DNA of 64,000 nucleotides, from assembly GCF_015832195.1 (NCBI RefSeq), contig NC_052046.1:14934161-14998160 (forward strand), read 5' to 3'. Below the pieces are notes generated by a model that was given only the letters and a program-made list of their open reading frames with translations, was not told where the DNA came from and searched no databases. This DNA is from Motacilla alba alba. Taxonomy: Eukaryota; Chordata; Aves; Passeriformes; Motacillidae. How positions within the stretch are numbered: position 1 is the first letter of the stretch; the number at the start of each line of letters is the position of its first letter. The translations under genes and the position numbers were made by a program. Shown piece after piece: positions 52,097 to 61,600 of the stretch.

Positions 52097-54431
52097 GAGT
52101 GCGCAGAAGCCTATACCAGAATTTTCCCTCATTTTACATGGTTAACCCAGGATTTTCCTAAGTGTGTGTACATTAAAAGTCTACTGAGATGTCTATTTTC
52201 ATAGGTGCCACAAATAGCCTAATAAGAGCTGCATTTACAAATGCATAATACATGTCCTCATTTGGATACCAGAAAATACTCAGCTTTTTACTTTTTTCTT
52301 GTTATTTTGGTAGAAAATTTAGTTCTTTCCTCTGATGGAAAGAACATCGACATAGCGGCATGGGAATACCTGTGTCTCTCTGGATGCTTTAAGGCTTGCC
52401 TACACACAAGCATTACATTGCTACAGATAACATGCAAAAATAAAGCAACTCCATCGTTACACCTGAATTCACTCTGGTACAGAGCCACTGTTACATGGCA
52501 CTTAAAAGTGCTGTTGTAATTCCCAAATAAGGTGAATATACTGTATAGTACAACTTCTACGCATTTTGCACTGCTACCCAAAAAGAGTGGTGCCACTACA
52601 CAGCTGCAATTGTTTTGGGAGAAAAACACGCACATCTCATATTTCTCACTGAAACAGTCCTACGGACTAAAAAATTGGGTCTGGAGCCCGCCACACCATT
52701 CCAATACTAATGAAAGACTATGAACTTTATTTAAAAACTAAACACTTATTCTAATAAAATAAACACTTTAAAAAAAACCCTGAAAATACCAGTTATTTTA
52801 AGAATATGGAGACAACAGGACTGAAAAGGATTCAGTGCTGTTTACTCCTATTGAAAAAAAATGGAAAACATGCTACGATCTCTAAACCTTCCCACTCGAA
52901 GAATTAGGACAGAATTAGAAGATATTTCTGTAATGAAACAGAATGAACATGCTTATCACCTATTTCACAGAACAGCTTAAAAAGTTAAATGCTGCAAAAT
53001 ATGACAAAGCTCCTATTGCCCAATACACTGTTTGGGTGTGCACCTCACTCAGAAACCAACCTTACAACAGAACAAGGAAAATTATTCACTAGAATAACCT
53101 CATTCATTTCAACAGAATCCTCATGTGAATAAAGTTACTCATGCACACACACAGATAAGGAAGAGGCTATCAGACCCCCCCCAATCCACTATGCATGCTA
53201 CCACAGCATTAGATGTGATCTGCTATGTCCCTCTCTAGCTGGTAGAAAGAGAGTGAGTAGGTGCTTGGCTCTCTCTCCCCGCTTAATGCACCTGCTAATG
53301 CAGCCGAGCTGGAAAAGGTACCCCAGGAAAAGAATGAGTGCCGTTTATTGAGTTCAGGGAACCAGGAAAACAAGTAGAGATTTGAAGTATGATTTCAAGT
53401 CATAACTGACTGTGCCGTGCTCCTCCACTCCTGTAACTGTACTGCTCTCAGGCTCAGCTGCAAGGTGCTAGCAGAGTTCATTGTGAAACACCTCACTCCA
53501 AACAGTCCCGCAGAAACTTGGACTTTGAAAGTATTTCTTCCTGTTCTCACTGAGAGAATGTTCTGTTTAACCCAGTGTTTTCTTAGAAGATCCATGTAAC
53601 TATTGAACATTCTGGATTTTCTTTTTTTCAACACAGCCTCCATTGCAACTCACTTATCATATAGGCGCATGTTGTTCAATTCAAGCTGTTGATTAAATAC
53701 GCTTAACGACACCGATAGTTCCTCAGAAAATATCATAGAGAGTGTTACATTTACAAAGGCATACAGCCAGCTGGCACAGAGTACTAAATGAAATAATCTT
53801 ACACTTGAAATGTATTTTTAAAAGGAACTATAACTTCTCGGGCAATTATTTGTACTGCTTTCTGTATGAATATTCCAGCCCTGCATCCATGCATCTTACT
53901 GTGAAAGCAACGCTAATCTGCCATCACATTTACCTGTCTCCCTATCAAAACACAGTTTTCCACACATCACCTGGATAAACTTATTTTACTGTAACTCTGA
54001 CAAGAGACGCACTTCCTTCTCGCAACCCCTGGAACAAGTGTTTACACACCGGGTGCTCAAGGAAGGGCAGACGTGTGTAGACACCGGGATTTTACTGATG
54101 CTGATGCAGCTGTGTAACCCCCCGGGTGAGCTCTCATCCCCCCGGGGCAGAGTCGTGCCCGACGGCCCGCGACCCCGCGGCGCAGACAGACCGGGACGAC
54201 GGGATGGAGAGCCATAGAGCTCAGCATCCTGCCTCGGGGGCCGCGGGCGGCGCCCCGGCCGGCGCGGGGCCTGCGGGGCCGTCCCGGGTGCAGCACGCTG
54301 GAGAGCGCCGGGCCGAGCCCGCGGCAGCCCCGGCCCCGCCGCCCGGCCCGGCGCCCGCCGAAGTTTGCGCCGGGCGAGGTGCGAGGCGCCGGGGCCACCC
54401 CTCTCCCGCCCGCCGTGAGCCCCGCGCTAAC

Positions 54432-54805
54432 CTGAAGTCGCTGTAGGGGTGGATGATCCAGAACCCCGCAGTTTTAACCCTTTCCTGCTCCTTCTCCACA
54501 GCCTTCTGGCTGCCGAACATGCGGAGGGAGAATTTGTTGACCCCCGGCTGCAGCATGGAGGTGAACTGCCGCTGCATGAAGCCGTACTGCCGCCGGGGTC
54601 CCTCGGCATCCTCGAAGCCCACCACGGGCTCCTCGCCCCCGCCGCCGTCCACTTTGAAGCACACCGAGTTGCCATGCTCCTTCACGCCGCCGCTGCCGGG
54701 GCTGCTCTGGGCTTTCTCCGCCGAGGCCGCCGGCTTGGCTGGGAAGGAGTTAGCGCTGCCGTCGTCCCGGCTGCCGGCGGAGGAGCTGCGCTTCCCAGCC
54801 TCCAT
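54432..54805 (-). CDS. HCN1: HCN1 coding exon 1: N-terminus and HCN domain (partial gene)
   Basis: This exon encodes the cytosolic N-terminus of the hyperpolarization-activated, cyclic-nucleotide-gated cation channel 1, a plasma-membrane tetramer that carries the Ih pacemaker current in neurons, photoreceptors and heart. It holds residues 1-124 plus two bases of codon 125. The ATG at 54805-54803 has A at -3 and G at +4, a strong Kozak context, and opens [17 protein letters not shown] low-complexity Ser/Ala/Gly stretch follows, then [19 protein letters not shown] (residues 42-60). From about residue 64 ([17 protein letters not shown]) to HPYSDF the sequence is the strongly conserved HCN domain found in all HCN channels. 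The exon ends GACTTCAG with donor GTTAGC at 54431-54426, and it joins exon 2 in phase 2 to make Arg125. The poly-glycine run is only four residues, shorter than I recall for mammalian HCN1. Recognition rests on sequence memory; HCN2-4 have different N-termini. Confidence 0.96.
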
Positions 54806-54898
54806 GCTGCGGGGCGGGCGCACCCCAGCCGCGGGAGAGCGCGGGGAAGCCTCGCCGCCGCCGGTGCCCTTCAGCGGCGCGGCTGGGCTGTGCCGCCC

Positions 54899-54965
54899 TG
54901 AGCTGGGCTGGGCTGGGCTGGGCAAGGCTGGGCAGGGCAGGGCTGGGCTGGGCTGGGCTGAGCTC
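54899..54965 (-). repeat. (AGCCC)n pentanucleotide array in HCN1 5' leader
   Basis: On the plus strand the unit is GGGCT, repeated about a dozen times with a few degenerate units (GGCAA, GGCAG) in the middle; on the HCN1 sense strand it reads AGCCC. It sits about 95 bases upstream of the start codon, so it is probably in the transcribed 5' leader or the core promoter. The plus strand, which is the template for HCN1, carries many closely spaced GGG runs. Such an array is likely to vary in length between individuals. Confidence 0.85.
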
Positions 54966-55660
54966 CGCGCCGCCGCGCCGCCCGGATCAGCAGCGCCGCC
55001 GGCTCGGAGCGCGCTCCGCGCAGGGCGGGCACCGCCGCCCCTCGCCCGCCCCCTGCCGGCGGCCCCGCTCCGCCTGACATTGAGCGCCGAGTCCTTGAGG
55101 GGCCGCGCGGCGAGGGGCCGGGGGCGAGCAAGGGCAGGGGACAGGGAGCAGGGGACAGGGCCCCCCGAGCGCCGGGCCCGCGCCTCCGCAGCAGCACAGG
55201 AACACGCGTAGGTGGGTGTTTCACCCTGGGCAAAGCAAGGTGCAAGGGATAGCGAGCGTGCCTGTGCGGCCCGAGCGAGAAACAGTGTCTGGGGTTGATG
55301 CAGTGAGGCGTTTCCACGGGCTCGGCGGTCCCTTGGGAAGCCTCTGTTGCTCCTCGTGGAGCAGGCGGACTGGGAGAGGGCAAGAGGCGGGGGTCTGCCT
55401 GGCTGTGTGCTCGAGGGGCGGCACTGGAAGTCGCGGAGGCGTTGAGGGTTCGTCCTGCTCAGAGTGCAGTGTGTGTCCGGCACGGGGGAACATCGGTGGA
55501 CTGAGTGAGCAGGGAGGGTCGGCTGTTGAGGGGCATTCGTTTTCACAGACGAACCACATCGTTCCGGTTAGACACTCCCGCCAAGCGGCTCTTCCTTGTC
55601 CTTTAGCCTTGGGCGAACTGAAAACGGGCTACGTGACGTGAGAGATGCTGCGAGCACACC

Positions 55661-58600
55661 TGGACCGCCCAGGGATGCCGTTCCCGTCGGGAGGGCTATG
55701 CTGCCATGGGCACCTGCCTTTTCTGCCTGAAAGGCGTAAAATGGCAGGTGCTCCCGAATGCGTAGACAACCTTTTCACGTATGCCAAGAGGTGATTTGGC
55801 CTTTGTTTGCATGTCAGTAGGAAACTGGAGTCCACATTTAGTTTGCTCCACTTGACATTTAAATACATAAATTACAATTTAGAAGCTCCTAAAAAGCTGA
55901 AAAAAGCCATCAGACAGAAAGGAAACAGTGGATATTTCTAGCTTCCAGTACTCAGTATACACTCAAAGGAAACAGGGTATATATTGCCTTCAGTATCTCC
56001 ACGGACATTGTCCTAGTGATTGCACATTATAACTGGGGAGCTGTGGGGTGAGGTAGGAGCTGAGAGAGCAAATGATAAGAAACTGTTTATTAACCATGAG
56101 CAAGGAGGAGTTTGGTCTCTGCTTCGAAAAGTAAAAGATGCTGATACTTACCTCAAAAGCTGTGAGGTTTTTTTGGTTACAGAATGATGGAGAATCAATA
56201 TATGCAGATATTACTAGAGAAGCTCCAGCATTATGTCTGCCTGCGAAAACATATATTACAGCATATACATGTAGGTCCTGGCCTTCCATTTAGAATAGGT
56301 TTGACATAAGTTTGTTTTTCACCTATTCCTGACACATTTTTCATTTTGCACATTAAAAGTAAAATAGGAAAGAATTAGTAAAGCCTCATAGCCTTGACTC
56401 TTGTATTTTCAGTAGCATTTTCCACTTCATTTTTACACGCTTTGTCCTTTACACAACAGATTCTTAAAGCTAGGAGAGAAACAGATGTGCAAATCTGCAT
56501 CCCACCATTTGCACAGTGTCAATCTGGTGCATTGGGGGGCTGTATTTCAAAGTGGGATCTGAGGGCCTTTCTCAGCAATTGCAGCTCTAACAGAATGTTC
56601 ATGCCTAGTGCACTCAAGCACACCATGTTCCATTGATGTTAATGACTTTAGTGTTGAAGATGTTAACATCATGCCAGTGTGCAAGAAGATGGCAAGTACA
56701 GATGCACTAGGATGGATTGACGAAGGTTGGGCAGCGACCAGGATAGGAAGGAATATGCTTGTAGAGTGATTGGTTGAGGGCTGACACACATAAACCTTCC
56801 CCATCTGAAGTGACCCTTTTCTGTAGGATTTTATCCTAAGACAGTGAAGAGTGTGGGCACAGCTGCTAATAGACAAAAACCTCTTGGTGTTTTATCCCCA
56901 AATGATTCCGTCTCCTTCCTCATCCAATGTCTGTCACTATACGATAATTGAAAAGTAAGAAACTACTACTGTTTTGCAGCTTTCTTAGAGAATTAACTCA
57001 CATCATATTTGACAGAAACCCAGAAAGGCAAGGGGTGAAAAGTGTAATTCCCACAGTGCTTTTCCGCACACTCAGACAGCATACCACATCATGGGCAGTG
57101 GAACTGACAATTGCCACGTCAGTCGAATAAATGTTGCAACCTTAAGATTTCTGCTACTACTTCACAAACTCATTCTGTAGGACTTTTGCATTCAGTCCTT
57201 GACCTGAATGGTCTCTCCCAGCATAACCTAGGACAGCAACAGCTAGTCATGTACAGGACAAAAATAGACCTGTAGTGGAGTAAATCAGAACAGTGAAATG
57301 GAGACGTTTACAGCTGCAGTAAGCAGATTCTGATGTACATTTTTTTAATTGGAGAAGCAATGAGCACTGGATTAATGGTGATGGTCTTTCATTTATGGAT
57401 GAGGAAAATTGTGCACAGCAGGAACATTCAATTTCTTCTTTCATTAAACTTGCTTTCACTTGTATTTAATGTCTCATTTGCAGTATTTATCCTTACTTGG
57501 CATAGACTGCAGACCTACCAAAATGACCAACCCTGCCTACCTTCCCCTATTTTACAACAGAAGAATCTGGAAATGTTCTATTTCCCTTGGTGACATTATA
57601 TAGATATGACAAGGATTTGTTCCATAAAATGCCTTTCAACTTAGGAGAAGTTCTTAAAGAAAGAAAATAACCTGCATTACCTGTAACATACGATTTTATG
57701 CATGCTTTTCAAACACAGCATATGTATAAACCACACAGGTATGTCTCTTGGTAAAATTGAGATTTTGATATTTTCAGCTTCCTGTGGTCAAACTTTAGAT
57801 TTTTGTAATTTTTTTTTCTGTATAGAAGAAATGTATAGTTATTTGTAGGCGTCTGAGTGATATTTGTCCTAAGTATGGCCTAATTAACCTTAACAACTCA
57901 ACATCTTGCAATTTTTAATAGCAATCCTGAGATGTTAAGGATGAGAAAGCATTTTCATAATCTGTAGTTTTTCTTTGGGAGAAAGGATTCTTCCAAATAA
58001 CTGAACATTGTTTTCAGCCCAGAAATTGAACTCTCCTGAGGCCTGCCATGTTAGCTTAGGTGACAGAATTTTGGTTTACATAATAAATAATAGAGTATTG
58101 TGTGTGGGAATAGTCCTGAAGACTGCACCAGGGATGAAAATGATTGAAAGGTCCCTTTAGTTAAAGTATAGCTTGTTCTCTGTCAAGTTTTATTTTGATT
58201 TTATGGCCATGTCAGGAGAAATACACAGAAAAATGAAATTTATACACGAAATTTCCAAGAAATCAGTGCTAGGAGAACAAAAGGGGCAAAAAATTGATTT
58301 TGCATTTCTTTGCTACATCCTAGATTAATTGATAACTACTAAAATTTAGTAAGCTGTTTTACTTGTCTGTATTAAATTATTTGCATTACTCACTTAACTT
58401 CATCAAAGTACTGTGACATCAATAGTTTCATTGCCTTATATGACTCTGTAATACTAATGTATATAAGATTAATATAAAGAAAATTAATTTTCTTCTCTTC
58501 TGCCAACATAGTAAATTTTTCATACCTGTAGTAAATACATTCCTCCTTCTCTTTTTTTTTCATTTTGATATAACTTGAACATACACAGAACAGTTTGGCT

Positions 58601-61600
58601 GTAGAAATCAAAAAAAAAAATAGCAGCCTGTGTACAGAGGCATATGTATTTGTTCAGTGAAGAAACTGGGGCACAGACAAGCAGCAAGACTTCTATGAGA
58701 TGACCCTGCAAGATACACCTGACTGCAGAACAAAGCTGTTGTCTCTCAAGTTCAGGTTTCATGCCCTGTGAGATATTTTTAAGATTGTTTCTCAACAGAA
58801 GGTCACCATCAAGTCAAATGGCAAACCAAGGTTAGCAAGGAAGGAAAGTAATAGTTGTATTTACAGTTACATAACTATGTCATCCAGCTTAATTAAGGAT
58901 TGATCCAGATTCATAATATGTGCTGTTTTCTTTGTCTATTTGCTTGAAGTTTGGAATTAAATAATTTTGATTTGATCCTACCCTACTTATGTTACTTTCC
59001 ATGCATATTTACTCACACATACTTATTGGCAGTAAATGTTTTCCAATAGATTTTTTATTCATATTAGCTAGTGTTTATGAAGCAGGAAGAATCTTACTTT
59101 TGCAACCATCAGCATCCTTTGAAGAAAACACACCACAAAGCAATTGGAACTTCAACCATGAATGTTACATGGCAGCTGTCCATATAGTTACTTCAGTTGT
59201 TCTGGTTTGGTTTTTTTTTAACTCTGTAGTACTGTTTGAATGTCCCCAGTGAGTACTGATAAATATGTAAATATGATCTTGGTGATTTCTATTCTGGCCT
59301 GGTGCTGAGTGTTGGCAGTCCTACTGCAGCATCTCAGTGCTTCAGAACTGGTACAGGACGGTAAAATTAAATCGCAGAATATTCCTACTGGTTTTTACCA
59401 GCTCTCTGAAGTGTCTTTTATTTATGCAAATCACTTTCTAAATTTAATAGAATATTTGTGTACTTTGAGTGCCTTATCTTTTTTGAAGAAAAATATTTTA
59501 ATGCCGGTGTTTATTATCTGTTTAATAAGCTGCCAGATCTTTATTCAACCCTATGGAGATATCATTGCCACAAAAGAAAAGTAAAAAGTGAAAAACAAAT
59601 TCGAATTTTATTTTTTTAGTTGTATGTGCATGTTGCTTATTATTCTTTGCTAATTTCTGAATTGTTGGGTACCTGAAGTGCTTTAGAAATTATTAAGAAA
59701 TTGCTTTCTCTGACAAATGTTCAGTTGACTGACTAAGTGGCTGTGATAAGGCACTTCAAATTTTTGCTATGTTAAAAATATTTTTTTTCTTGTAGTTTAA
59801 ATGCAAATGTACCCCAAATAAATTTTACTTAAAATGATATTCTTAACAATAACCATCTTATGACTGTATTGGTTTGAAGAACTATGATTTGACACTACAA
59901 ACATGTAGTCATTTCTGAGTAATTTTTTTTATAAATCACAGTACTTTTTACATACAATGCCTAATCCTGTGAACATTTCTAAAATTAGTGCATACAGGTG
60001 TAAAAGGTCACATGTTACTATTCAGAGTGCTATATACTATACTAGACTCAAATATTTGCAGGCTTGTATCCCTTTTCTGTAATACAAGAGAAATATAGTT
60101 TCTATAAAAATGTAAATACCATTAATTGGTCTGGAGTGTAACTTGACATTAACAATAGCTTTTTTCTCCTGTTGCACACAGTGTTCCTACATAATTGCAT
60201 AATCAATCCACAAAAGCAAGTCTTTGTGATTTAAAAATCTCTCCCTTCTGGAACTTCCAGAGACAAATAAAGAAGTGCTTTTTAAAATTTGTATATTGCA
60301 ATAATGTGTGAATATCAGCATTAAGCAGAATGACCTAATTGCCACCTTCCAGTTACTAAAGGGAGTTTACAAGAAAGTTAGAAAGGCAGTTTTTACAGGA
60401 GCATGTAGTGACAGGATGAGGGAAAATGGCTTCAAGATGGAAGAAATTAGGTTTAGATAAGACATTAGGAAAAATTCTTTATTTTGAGAGTGGTGAGGCA
60501 CTGGAACACATTGTCCAGAGAAGCTGTGGATGCCCATCCCTGGGAATTGCTCAAGGCCAGGCTGGATGGGGCTCTTAACGACCTGATCCAGTGAAAAGTG
60601 TTCCTGCCCATGGCAGGGAGATTGGAACCAGCTGACCTTTAAGGTCCCTTTCAAACCAAAGCATTGTATGGTTCTGTGACAGATCCTACACTACCTTTTT
60701 AACTATTGTCTTCCTATGGCCCTGATTTTTCAGAACTCAACCATATTTTTCATCTTTTCATCCTAGCTTTGCTCATGTCACCAGTACTGGTAGGATGCTT
60801 TTAGAGATAGCTGGAAAGCGCCATCTTGGTGACTTAGTTCATTAGTTAAAGTTTGAATAGTTGTCAGATTAAATCCTGCAAGCTGCTCTCCTGTGCTCCT
60901 TGACTTAGTTTAAGTACTTAAGATCCCTCACCTCACAATCATATTTTCATGAATATGGATGCTATCAACAAGCAGCATGCCTGAGTTGTGTCATCTATTC
61001 AGTTCCTTATACAGTTCCTTATACAGAGCCATGTCTTGCAGGAATAATATCTGTCTTTGATATACTATTCACTGAGTGTACTGCTTCAGTGTTCCAGTTG
61101 TTTCTAAATTGGTAGGTCTTCAAGTTACTACCAAGGAATTTCACCTATTAAACCAGCAATGGGGAAGAAGAACTAAAACTGAAGACTCTTGAAACAATTC
61201 TTTAAAACTACACTGCTTTTTATGACTTGCCAGAATAGTTTTTTAAAATTCTAACAATGGAAAGGTGTTTGTATTTTAATAAATACTTTAGGAAGAGCAG
61301 TGTGAAGGTATAACTCCTCAGATCAATGTTGATCTAAACATATAGTGTTATCACTAAATAAAAAAAGATCCAGAGGAGTCCAGAGATTGTACAATCAGCA
61401 ATCCAGAGCTGTATCTCGCTTACTGTCTTTAAGGTACTTACAAGTGTTCTGATTGTTCAGAGGTACTTTTTGTTACTTCTAGCTAGCTGTGCTGGCAGTA
61501 GGCACATTTCAGTTACTAGCATGTATAATGAGAAGAACTCGCAGCACTATTCCCTGTTGATTGCACTGCCTCAGAGATGATGTCTAGATGGTGACATTGA

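Larger units (their letters stand above)
54120..55660. promoter_or_regulatory. HCN1: CpG island spanning HCN1 promoter, 5' leader and exon 1
   Basis: This 1.5 kb stretch is dense in G, C and CpG, in sharp contrast to the AT-rich sequence on both sides. It covers exon 1, the start of intron 1 and roughly 850 bases upstream of the ATG. No TATA box is obvious upstream of the ATG, which fits a dispersed-start CpG-island promoter. Sp1-type GC boxes are visible at 54811-54820 (GGGGCGGGCG) and 55044-55053 (GCCCGCCCCC). The transcription start cannot be placed from sequence alone. CpG density falls away gradually above 55.3 kb and is gone by about 55.7 kb. Confidence 0.85.

Noticed and set aside
54453..55211. 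252-codon plus-strand open frame across the CpG island
   Set aside because: It runs antisense to HCN1 exon 1 and its leader, is Ala/Arg/Gly/Pro-rich, and has no recognisable domain; GC-rich DNA is stop-poor in every frame. The minus-strand HCN1 frame explains the conservation.
54871..55383. 170-codon minus-strand open frame in the HCN1 leader
   Set aside because: Proline/alanine-rich and driven by the AGCCC array and GC content; it is in a different frame from HCN1 and has no domain.
57333..57593. 86-codon membrane-like plus-strand open frame upstream of HCN1
   Set aside because: AT-rich chance frame rich in Phe/Leu/Ile; no family recognised and no promoter or splice context.
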